DNA of 7,242 bases, from contig RPPD01000104.1 of the NCBI GenBank assembly GCA_003818675.1, forward strand, positions 1 through 7,242, written 5' to 3'. Within the stretch, counting starts at the first letter, position 1, and every line of letters begins with the position of its first letter. Below the pieces are notes generated by a model. That model had not been told where the DNA came from and did not search any database. It was given only the letters and a program-made list of their open reading frames with translations. Made by a program: the position numbers and the translations under genes. The DNA is from Spirochaetaceae bacterium (GTDB taxonomy: Bacteria; Spirochaetota; Spirochaetia; SZUA-6; RPPD01). Below are positions 1 to 5,655 of this stretch, piece by piece.

Positions 1-56
1 ATCAGGACAAGCAAAACCAATCCGGTTATCAGGAACCGGGTACCTTCAAGCTTCAT
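1..56 (-). CDS. Partial lipoprotein-like exported protein, N-terminal signal peptide only (runs off left edge)
   Basis: Only the first 18 codons are in the window, reading MKLEGTRFLITGLVLLVL and then leaving it. An AGGAGG ribosome-binding site lies 5 nt before the ATG, which fixes the start. A charged start followed by a leucine-rich core is the shape of a signal peptide. The core is clearly related to the signal peptide of the RCC1 lipoprotein at 250-1437: 11 of 14 residues match (GTRFLITGLVLLVL against GFRFLLTGLMLLVL) and 33 of 44 bases match. The RCC1 protein reaches its lipobox cysteine four residues after this point, so the missing part is probably a lipoprotein too. Whether it also carries RCC1 repeats cannot be seen. 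It is on the same strand and downstream of the RCC1 gene. Confidence 0.75.
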   Translation of the reverse strand, partial: MKLEGTRFLITGLVLLVL

Positions 57-61
57 TTTGT

Positions 62-67
62 CCTCCT
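62..67 (-). promoter_or_regulatory. Ribosome-binding site for the left-edge lipoprotein gene
   Basis: On the minus strand AGGAGG is followed by ACAAA and then ATG at 56. It is a full Shine-Dalgarno match with 5-nt spacing. It is the main support for calling the truncated gene real. Confidence 0.8.
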
Positions 68-109
68 TTAATCAATACTTTTCGTTCTGGATACTTTTTA
101 TATAAAACT

Positions 110-141
110 ATCTGCCCGGGATCCAGAAATCACGGGCAGAT
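110..141 (-). terminator. Inverted repeat, possible transcription terminator after the RCC1 gene
   Basis: ATCTGCCCG (110-118) is perfectly complementary to CGGGCAGAT (133-141), giving a 9-bp GC-containing stem with a 14-nt loop. Read on the minus strand, the stem is followed by AGTTTTATATAAAAAG, a T-containing but imperfect tail. It lies about 110 nt after the RCC1 stop and about 55 nt before the next start codon. It could end the RCC1 transcript, attenuate read-through into the paralogue, or be a protein-binding palindrome. The rest of the 57-249 gap holds no gene that I can support. Confidence 0.45.
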
Positions 142-152
142 TATTAAAACAC

Positions 153-177
153 GCTTAGAGGATTGTTTCCCATAGCA
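153..177 (-). repeat. Third, interrupted copy of the GCTTAG-TTTCC-ATAGCA motif
   Basis: GCTTAG (153-158), a 7-base insert, then TTTCC (166-170) and CATAGCA (171-177). The same blocks without the insert occur at 1465-1482 as GCTTAG-TTTCC-AATAGCA. Both copies lie upstream of related lipoprotein start codons on the minus strand, this one about 100 nt from the start and the other about 30 nt. It may be a remnant of duplication of the gene plus its leader, or a shared regulatory element. Confidence 0.35.
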
Positions 178-249
178 CTCACGCCGCTTTAGTTTAAATC
201 CATGGGCGCATGAGGGCCCGGCGTTCCAATCCGCATTCATGATAGTTCT

Positions 250-1437
250 TTAAGATCCTATGGTTATCGGAATAAATATTGTTGAATTGACATACTTATT
301 ACCGATGGCGGCACCTGAGCCGCTGCCATACAGTTTACCGCCCTTCACGGCCAGGCTGTGATAATATCCGCCCGCAATGGAAGTCACACCGCTATCTATT
401 ACCTTTGTAAAGGTGGATACGTTTTCGGTATGACCAAGGCCGAGCTGACCATACCCATTAAAGCCGGCAGTATAAAGACTGCCGGTTCCATATCGTAGAG
501 CCAGGCTGTGCCATTCCCCGCATGCGACGGGACTCATTAAAGTTTTTACCTGTATAAAGCTGTTTGTGCTCGTGTTAGTTCCATTGCCAAACTGGCCAAC
601 ATCATTATTGCCGGTGGCATAAATAGTGTTGTTCGTGCCTACGGCCATGCTGAAATATTCTCCGCATGCCATCGATTTGACGCTGCTTCTCACCTTGCTG
701 AATCTGTTTTGAGATCCATCGCCGGCGCCGATAGGAGGCTTTTCACCCGTACCGTAAAGGTTGTTGGATTTATCCAAAGCCAGGCTGAAAAACTTTCCGC
801 AAGCCACCGATTTGATATTACTCATGTTTGTAACCTTGGTAAACTTTTCGACCCAATCAATATCTCCAAGGCCAATCTCGCCATACCCATTATGGCCGGC
901 AGCATACAGACTGCCGGTGCTTCTTACAACCAGGCTGTGATAACCGCAAATGGCAATGGAGACAACAGAAGTTATTGGAGTACCGTCTTCCTTCTTCGCC
1001 TGGGTAAAACTGCCAGTTTCCCACCGATTTCCGGTGCCAAGCTCACCATGGATGTTTTCGCCAGCACCCCAAACCGTGCCGTCGGTTTTTAAAACCAGGG
1101 TGTCGGTCCATCCGCACGCCACTGCTTTGACGCCACTCAATACCTGCGTAAAGGTGTTTCTGTTGGTCCAATCTCCGGTGCCCAGCTGGCCAAATTGATT
1201 ATCGCCGGTAGCCCAGAGAGTGCCGTCGCTCATCAGTACCATGCTGTGACCCTCCCCGCAGGCGACCTGCTTTGCAGTTGCAGTCGCCAGAAGTGCCCGT
1301 TCATCCTCCGCAGATACCTGAACCGTATCCGCTTCATTGCCGCTGCCGGGCATTGAGCAGCCCGCCACTATCAGCACCAGAAGCATCAATCCGGTTAGCA
1401 GGAAACGAAAACCATTTTGTTGTCTTTTAATCATCAT
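250..1437 (-). CDS. Secreted RCC1-repeat (seven-bladed beta-propeller) lipoprotein
   Basis: A 395-residue protein. Residues 1-27 form a lipoprotein signal peptide: basic MMIKRQQN, a leucine-rich core, and the lipobox IVAGC with Cys27 as the predicted lipidated residue. After a short linker, seven RCC1-type repeats of about 45-55 residues fill the rest (about 57-101, 103-157, 158-207, 208-252, 253-302, 303-350, 351-395). Each has the pattern VxxxACGxxHSLxL...GxLYxxGxNxxGQLGxG. Seven repeats are the number needed to close an RCC1 propeller. Eukaryotic RCC1 is a Ran exchange factor; bacterial exported members are usually binding scaffolds of unknown ligand, so no enzyme activity is claimed. The start at 1437 is chosen because AGGAGG lies 7 nt upstream; the ATG at 1443 is only 1 nt from it. 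The gene is divergent from the hybrid kinase gene and is a candidate target of it. The final repeat is less regular. Confidence 0.9.
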   Translation of the reverse strand: MMIKRQQNGFRFLLTGLMLLVLIVAGCSMPGSGNEADTVQVSAEDERALLATATAKQVACGEGHSMVLMSDGTLWATGDNQFGQLGTGDWTNRNTFTQVLSGVKAVACGWTDTLVLKTDGTVWGAGENIHGELGTGNRWETGSFTQAKKEDGTPITSVVSIAICGYHSLVVRSTGSLYAAGHNGYGEIGLGDIDWVEKFTKVTNMSNIKSVACGKFFSLALDKSNNLYGTGEKPPIGAGDGSQNRFSKVRSSVKSMACGEYFSMAVGTNNTIYATGNNDVGQFGNGTNTSTNSFIQVKTLMSPVACGEWHSLALRYGTGSLYTAGFNGYGQLGLGHTENVSTFTKVIDSGVTSIAGGYYHSLAVKGGKLYGSGSGAAIGNKYVNSTIFIPITIGS

Positions 1438-1444
1438 TTTCATA

Positions 1445-1450
1445 CCTCCT
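1445..1450 (-). promoter_or_regulatory. Ribosome-binding site deciding the RCC1 lipoprotein start
   Basis: Minus-strand AGGAGG is followed by T-ATGAAA-ATG-ATG. The ATG at 1443 is too close (1 nt), while those at 1437 (7 nt) and 1434 (10 nt) are well placed. The start at 1437 is therefore preferred. Confidence 0.75.
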
Positions 1451-1478
1451 GTGTATAAAATACAGCTTAGTTTCCAAT

Positions 1479-1535
1479 AGCAGTTGCTTGGAAGCAATGG
1501 GTAATCTTACTCATTCCTGAATAGGTAATACTGCT
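1479..1535 (-). promoter_or_regulatory. Possible structured 5' leader RNA (three-way junction) of the RCC1 gene
   Basis: Read on the minus strand, AGCAGT (1535-1530) pairs with ACTGCT (1484-1479). This helix encloses two hairpins: an imperfect TTACCTATTC/GAATGAGTAA hairpin (1528-1507) and a TTGCTT/AAGCAA hairpin (1497-1484), the latter sharing one base with the closing helix. The fold lies inside the inferred untranslated leader, ending about 30 nt before the ribosome-binding site. I do not recognise a known riboswitch class. The helices are short and AT-rich, so this could be chance. Confidence 0.3.
1507..1528. promoter_or_regulatory. Candidate operator palindrome in the divergent control region
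   Basis: TTACTCATTCCTGAATAGGTAA is a 22-bp imperfect palindrome with 8 of 11 symmetric pairs matching. It lies between the inferred divergent promoters and the RCC1 start. A dimeric LuxR-type HTH would bind such a site, and the neighbouring hybrid kinase ends in one. The same bases form a hairpin in the putative leader RNA, so the symmetry may serve RNA rather than protein binding. Confidence 0.3.
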
Positions 1536-1560
1536 TAGGTTTCCTCTGCAGAAATATTCT

Positions 1561-1566
1561 ATTATA
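1561..1566 (-). promoter_or_regulatory. Candidate -10 box for the RCC1 lipoprotein gene
   Basis: The minus strand reads TATAAT, a perfect sigma70-type -10 hexamer, in an AT-rich stretch. No good -35 box is seen at 16-18 nt; TTCAAT occurs at 20 nt. If used, transcription would start near 1554 and leave an untranslated leader of about 115 nt. Confidence 0.4.
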
Positions 1567-1587
1567 GTTAGCAGAATATAATTATTA

Positions 1588-1615
1588 TTGAATATAGTTA
1601 TTGTGATATTATGAT
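1588..1615 (+). promoter_or_regulatory. Candidate sigma70-like promoter of the hybrid kinase gene
   Basis: TTGAAT (1588-1593, 4 of 6 to consensus) and TATGAT (1610-1615, 5 of 6) are separated by 16 bp. The predicted transcription start near 1622 is downstream of the in-frame TTG at 1619, which argues for ATG at 1676 as the translation start. Confidence 0.45.
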
Positions 1616-1675
1616 CTGTTGTGTAGCATTCGTCCCTCTGTTATATTATATGACTGTGTATCCAGTAAAAACCAT

Positions 1676-4600
1676 ATGGGGCGAAATAAGCGTTTCACAA
1701 TTGCATATTTCTCAAATCCGATAATTCCTTTTTTGGGTGCGATATTCTCTTTCAGAACAATCCTTGATATTTTTGAAAAGCTGGATATGAATCTATTATG
1801 GTGCCGTCACGGAAGACTCAGTGTACCAGAAGGATTTGAAGCAGAAGGAAACAAGATATTCCAGTTAATTGATAAAAGAAGTATTGACGGAGTTGTAATT
1901 TCGACACCAGGTTTTTTAAGTTATCTTGAGAATGAAGAGGATTTCTATAAATTAATACATCCATTCAGAGATTTACCGATCGTAAGCTCGGGAGCCCTGT
2001 TGAATGGACTGCCAAGCGTCGTACCAGACAGCTATACGGATATTGCCGCTGTAGTTGATCATTTAATTAAAGTTCATGGCAGAAATAAAATAGTCTTTTT
2101 ACAGGGCCCGGCAGATGTAAAAACGGCTCAGGATCGGCTTCGGGCATATAAGGACACATTGAAAAAGAATAATATACACGTTAACCCGGAATATATATCC
2201 AGACCGCTGGAATGGAATAGCAGGGATGGTCGAGCTTCAGGACGGAGAGCAGTTGTCAGTTTCCTCGACGATAAGAAGTTGCAGTTTGATGCTATTGTCG
2301 CTTCAAACGACCGTCTTGCAGTTGGCGCATATTCCGAGCTTGAATCTCGCGGTATTCGTATTCCTGAAGATATTGCAATTACCGGCTATGATGATTATCC
2401 GGAAGTAAAGGTGTTGGATGCCCCATTAACAAGTATTCCTCATCCCCAGAATAAAATCGTCAGAAAAGCAATTCATCTGGTTTATGATTTGCTCCAGGGG
2501 AAAGATATTCCAAAAAAGACAAAAGTACATTCGCATATCCACTTCAGGCGCTCCTGTGGCTGCTATTCCAGCCCTCTGCACAGGGCCGTAAAGATATATA
2601 CAGAGCATAATGAGATTGAAAACAAATCAATAAAACCCAAACATGATAAAGAGTCAATTACAGGAATAATTCTTGATGAGTGTTCCGTGCAAAATATCGC
2701 AATCAACAGTAAATTAATAGAAAAGATTATCGATTGTTTATATGAAAATCCCGAAACGATATCCACAAATGCATTTTTGTCAAATTTCAAGGAAATAGTA
2801 AAAAGCAGCTCTGCAGACCTTGAGCCTGAAGATTGGAGTATTGTCCTGTACATTATTCAAACTGTTTTTCAGACATATACGAGTAATATAAACATGAAAT
2901 ATGTCGTGCCGTTGTTGTTTGATGCTCAGGAGCTTCTCGGTGAATATATAAACCGGGCACAGTATAGCGAGCTTGAAGAAAAGGAATTGGTTTCCAGGAG
3001 AGTAAATGCCTTCAATCAGGCCATTGCATCTGCAGCAAGTGTTCCGCAATTACTGAATATAATTTTCGAGCAATTTTCCCAAATGGGTTTGGAAGAAGGA
3101 TACATCTCTTTTTATCACAATAAAGGAGATTTCTCAACATCCCAATTGATATTTGCATTCAAAAACAAAAAAAGGATCAATATTGATTCGCCGGGTTTGA
3201 TTTTCCCGACAGCTCTGTTATTCCCGGAAAAATACAAGAATCGCTCAGAAAGAATGAATTATTTTGTTGCGCCGCTGTACTACCTTGAACATCATATTGG
3301 AATACTTGTTTTAAAAATTGACAGGAATTATGGAGTTTGCTATCCGGCAATATCCTCTCAAATAAGCCACTCGTTTTGGGCAATCAAGCTCATGAACGAG
3401 CATGAAAGGGCAAAATCGGAATTAAAGAGGAAAGCAGAAGAGTTGAGCCGATCAAACAAAGAGCTTGAAGAACTTCAAAAGAAGAAGGAACTGTTTTTCA
3501 TTAACTTCACGCATGAAATAAAAACTCCAATCACACTTATCGCAAGTTGTTTGGAACAATACATGGAATCGGCAAATAAAAATGCAAATTTGGATATTAT
3601 CAGGCGGAACCTTTCCAAACTGCAACGAGACATGGTGAATTATCTGGATTATGAAAAGCTTCTGAGCAGTCGGAAACATTTTGATCATAACCAGGAAACC
3701 GATGTTTCCTGGTTGCTGCACGAGAAGCTTATCCTCTTTCAATCTCTTGCTGATAAAAAACAGCTCAAACTGAAAGGACAAATCAATGACAAAGTGGTAA
3801 TCGCTGCAGATCCTGGTGCAGTTGAAAGAATAATCAACAATCTTCTCGATAATGCCTTCAAATACACAGAACCGGGCGGACAGGTTGAAGCCAAACTCAC
3901 CGCTATAGGGCAATCTGTGTTTCTTGCTGTACGCGATACGGGTATTGGCATTTCTTCAGAAGATCAAAAGCATCTTTTTGAACCATTTTTCCAGATAACC
4001 CGAAAGAACACCAGAACCAACGGTATCGGGATGGGCCTGAACATTGTTCGGCAAATCGTCGAAGAGTTGAAGGGTAAAATCACGGTGACAAGCTGCCTGA
4101 AGGGAAACTTGCAGGGTAAACTCCAGGCTCCCTGGATAACAGAAATCACCGTTAAGTTAAGCCTGGCCAGGCAGGGCGCGAAGAAACCAAAAAAAACAGG
4201 AAATTTCTTTCAGTTGTCTCATCCTGTTGATATATCCCTTGAACCGGCGATGTTTCCGACAGCCAAGCACAACGCATCCCTATCTACAATTTTGGTTGTT
4301 GAGGATAACCGGGATCTCCTGCATGTTCTCCTGACTAACCTCGGGAAAAAATATAATGTATATGGTGCTGTGAATGGCAAAGATGCATTGTGCAAAATAG
4401 AATTAATTCCCAAACCAGATCTTGTTATTTCCGACATTATGATGGACACTATGGACGGCTATGCTTTTTTTAATGAGCTGAAACAGCTGCCGGAGTTTAT
4501 TGATGTCCCGGTTATTTTTCTCACTGCCATTTCTTCACCTGTTGAGAAATTAAAAAGTCTTTCAGAAGGCGTTATCGATATCATTTCCAAACCGCTCTTC

Positions 4601-4975
4601 AGTCTTGGTGTATTGGAAGCCAAAATCCAGTCTTTGCTTGACTTTGTGAGCCAGAAAACGAAACAAGTGAGAGGTGAGGCCCTTGACAAAGTGATCCAGG
4701 CGGTATTCAAGGAGCGCACAAGGTACCTGCAGGGGGAAGAGCGCCTTAACGCGAGGATGAATGCTTTTGGCTTTAGCAAACGTGAGCAGCATATAATCAA
4801 ACTCGTTTATGAGGGCCTGCAAAATAAAGAAATAAGCGCTTCCCTCGATATTTCCACTCGTACTATAGATAATCACCTTTATAACATTTACAGGAAGGCT
4901 GGCTGCCAAAACAGGATGGAACTTATAAACAAGCTCCTTGCGGAAGATAAACCCAATGAGGAACAGCAGGTATGA
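1676..4975 (+). CDS. Soluble hybrid sensor kinase: LacI-type ligand-binding, GAF-like, HisKA, HATPase, receiver and LuxR HTH
   Basis: A 1099-residue one-chain two-component regulator. Residues about 5-290 are a LacI-family effector-binding domain without the usual N-terminal DNA-binding helices; ASNDRLAVGAY and ITGYDD are typical, and SCGC follows at 293-296. A helical linker (296-431) leads to a weak GAF-like region (about 436-573) and a coiled coil (574-608). HisKA has FTHEIKTP with phospho-acceptor His613. HATPase_c (about 709-831) has the N box NNLLDN, G1 DTGIG and G2 GIGMGL. The receiver (871-986) keeps Glu876/Asp877, phospho-acceptor Asp920, Thr950 and Lys972. A LuxR HTH (about 1031-1091) contains STRTIDNHLYNIYRKAG. 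No signal peptide or membrane segment is seen, so it should act in the cytosol: ligand binding would modulate His-to-Asp transfer and DNA binding. The ligand is unknown; a sugar is likely by family. ATG 1676 is chosen, although no clear Shine-Dalgarno precedes it; TTG 1619 would add 19 residues with no domain match. Confidence 0.9.
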   Translation: MGRNKRFTIAYFSNPIIPFLGAIFSFRTILDIFEKLDMNLLWCRHGRLSVPEGFEAEGNKIFQLIDKRSIDGVVISTPGFLSYLENEEDFYKLIHPFRDLPIVSSGALLNGLPSVVPDSYTDIAAVVDHLIKVHGRNKIVFLQGPADVKTAQDRLRAYKDTLKKNNIHVNPEYISRPLEWNSRDGRASGRRAVVSFLDDKKLQFDAIVASNDRLAVGAYSELESRGIRIPEDIAITGYDDYPEVKVLDAPLTSIPHPQNKIVRKAIHLVYDLLQGKDIPKKTKVHSHIHFRRSCGCYSSPLHRAVKIYTEHNEIENKSIKPKHDKESITGIILDECSVQNIAINSKLIEKIIDCLYENPETISTNAFLSNFKEIVKSSSADLEPEDWSIVLYIIQTVFQTYTSNINMKYVVPLLFDAQELLGEYINRAQYSELEEKELVSRRVNAFNQAIASAASVPQLLNIIFEQFSQMGLEEGYISFYHNKGDFSTSQLIFAFKNKKRINIDSPGLIFPTALLFPEKYKNRSERMNYFVAPLYYLEHHIGILVLKIDRNYGVCYPAISSQISHSFWAIKLMNEHERAKSELKRKAEELSRSNKELEELQKKKELFFINFTHEIKTPITLIASCLEQYMESANKNANLDIIRRNLSKLQRDMVNYLDYEKLLSSRKHFDHNQETDVSWLLHEKLILFQSLADKKQLKLKGQINDKVVIAADPGAVERIINNLLDNAFKYTEPGGQVEAKLTAIGQSVFLAVRDTGIGISSEDQKHLFEPFFQITRKNTRTNGIGMGLNIVRQIVEELKGKITVTSCLKGNLQGKLQAPWITEITVKLSLARQGAKKPKKTGNFFQLSHPVDISLEPAMFPTAKHNASLSTILVVEDNRDLLHVLLTNLGKKYNVYGAVNGKDALCKIELIPKPDLVISDIMMDTMDGYAFFNELKQLPEFIDVPVIFLTAISSPVEKLKSLSEGVIDIISKPLFSLGVLEAKIQSLLDFVSQKTKQVRGEALDKVIQAVFKERTRYLQGEERLNARMNAFGFSKREQHIIKLVYEGLQNKEISASLDISTRTIDNHLYNIYRKAGCQNRMELINKLLAEDKPNEEQQV

Positions 4976-5100
4976 ATACCTTCGATATGCTTTGCGGCAA
5001 TCTCGATGCGTGCTAAAGATACTTGACGTTGTCTCCACGAATTCTGGCGCCCGGGTGAAACCGGTGATATATTTGCCTGTGTGATGACGACCCTCACCGT

Positions 5101-5105
5101 GGAGG
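5101..5105 (+). promoter_or_regulatory. Ribosome-binding site of the LprI-family gene
   Basis: GGAGG lies 4 nt before the ATG at 5110 and fixes that start. The 134-bp gap after the kinase stop contains no obvious promoter pair or T-tailed terminator, so co-transcription with the kinase gene is possible but unproven. Confidence 0.7.
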
Positions 5106-5109
5106 TAAC

Positions 5110-5577
5110 ATGCAAACGACCATATTCGCCATCGTGTGGATTCTGTGCGTGCTGGCGCCGGTTACCGCTGGACCGGCTCTTGATCCTGAGACGTTCTGTA
5201 TCGACATGACCGGTATTGACAGCGCGGAAACCCAGACGGAGATGAATGCAGCCGCGGCCCGGGAATATCATCGCGCCGACGACACGCTCAATATCGTATA
5301 TGCCAGGATCATGGGTGAATACACCGCGAATACTGAGTTTGTCGAGGCCATGCGGAACGCGCAGCGCGCCTGGATCGTGTTTCGGGACCTTCACCTGGAA
5401 AGCATTTTCCCCGGCGGGGAGAGAGGGAGGTTCTGGGGCACGATCTATCCGACCTCGCGGTATCTGGAGCTTGCGGAAATTACCTGGGCACGGGTGATGA
5501 CACTTTACCGGTGGATCAGTACCGATACCCAGGGCTATCATGGGAGTTACGGGTGCAAGAGCGCATTCGTGGATTGA
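5110..5577 (+). CDS. Exported LprI/DUF1311-family protein (lysozyme-inhibitor LprI-like)
   Basis: A 155-residue protein. Residues 1-20 form a signal peptide ending VTA-G, with no lipobox. The mature part carries the family signature in order: TQTEMN (41-46), YxxADxxLNxxY (53-64), and AQRAWIVFRD (84-93). Mycobacterial LprI inhibits lysozyme; most other members are exported proteins of unproven role, so the function here is only a family inference. The cysteine usual just after the EMN motif is Ala here, and the one usual after FRD is also missing. Cys30 and Cys149 remain in the mature chain and could pair instead. Its base composition is GC-rich: positions 5341-5400 hold 39 G or C of 60. It faces the Fn3-like lipoprotein gene convergently. 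Confidence 0.8.
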   Translation: MQTTIFAIVWILCVLAPVTAGPALDPETFCIDMTGIDSAETQTEMNAAAAREYHRADDTLNIVYARIMGEYTANTEFVEAMRNAQRAWIVFRDLHLESIFPGGERGRFWGTIYPTSRYLELAEITWARVMTLYRWISTDTQGYHGSYGCKSAFVD

Positions 5578-5605
5578 GCGGGGCTGCCCTTGTTGACAGC
5601 CCCGC
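5578..5605. terminator. GC-rich hairpin between convergent genes, probable bidirectional terminator
   Basis: GCGGGGCTG (5578-5586) and CAGCCCCGC (5597-5605) form a perfect 9-bp, GC-rich stem with a 10-nt loop, starting at the base after the LprI-like stop codon. It also lies 51 nt past the stop of the convergent lipoprotein gene. There is no T tract on either strand, so it is not a canonical intrinsic terminator. The position between two convergent stops supports a 3'-end role. Confidence 0.55.
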
Positions 5606-5655
5606 AGAAATCATCAAACCCTAAGGCAGATGATGTTCATCACGTCCCCTGACAC

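Larger units (their letters stand above)
1465..1544 (-). repeat. Two direct copies of GCTTAG(G)TTTCC in the RCC1 leader
   Basis: GCTTAGTTTCC at 1465-1475 and GCTTAGGTTTCC at 1533-1544 differ by one inserted G and start 68 bp apart. On the transcribed minus strand they read GGAAACTAAGC and GGAAACCTAAGC, each followed by a GTAT sequence. They flank the possible three-way RNA junction at 1479-1535. They may be regulator half-sites or parts of an RNA structure. Confidence 0.4.

Noticed and set aside
709..1198. Plus-strand open frames across the RCC1 gene
   Set aside because: They are antisense shadows of the repeat-coding sequence, with no ribosome-binding site or recognisable domain.
1619..1675. 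TTG at 1619 as the start of the hybrid kinase
   Set aside because: It lies upstream of the predicted transcription start, has no ribosome-binding site, and adds 19 residues with no match to the ligand-binding domain.
4968..4981. AGGTAT-GA-ATACCT palindrome at the kinase stop codon as a terminator
   Set aside because: The stem is only 6 bp with a 2-nt loop, is AT-rich, and has no T tract after it.
4562..5541. Minus-strand open frames across the kinase 3' end and the LprI-like gene
   Set aside because: They overlap two well-supported plus-strand genes, have no family features, and their length is explained by GC-rich codon bias.
5610..5634. ATCATC/GATGAT inverted repeat between the convergent genes
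   Set aside because: A 6-bp, mostly AT stem with a 13-nt loop next to a much stronger hairpin is not convincing by itself.
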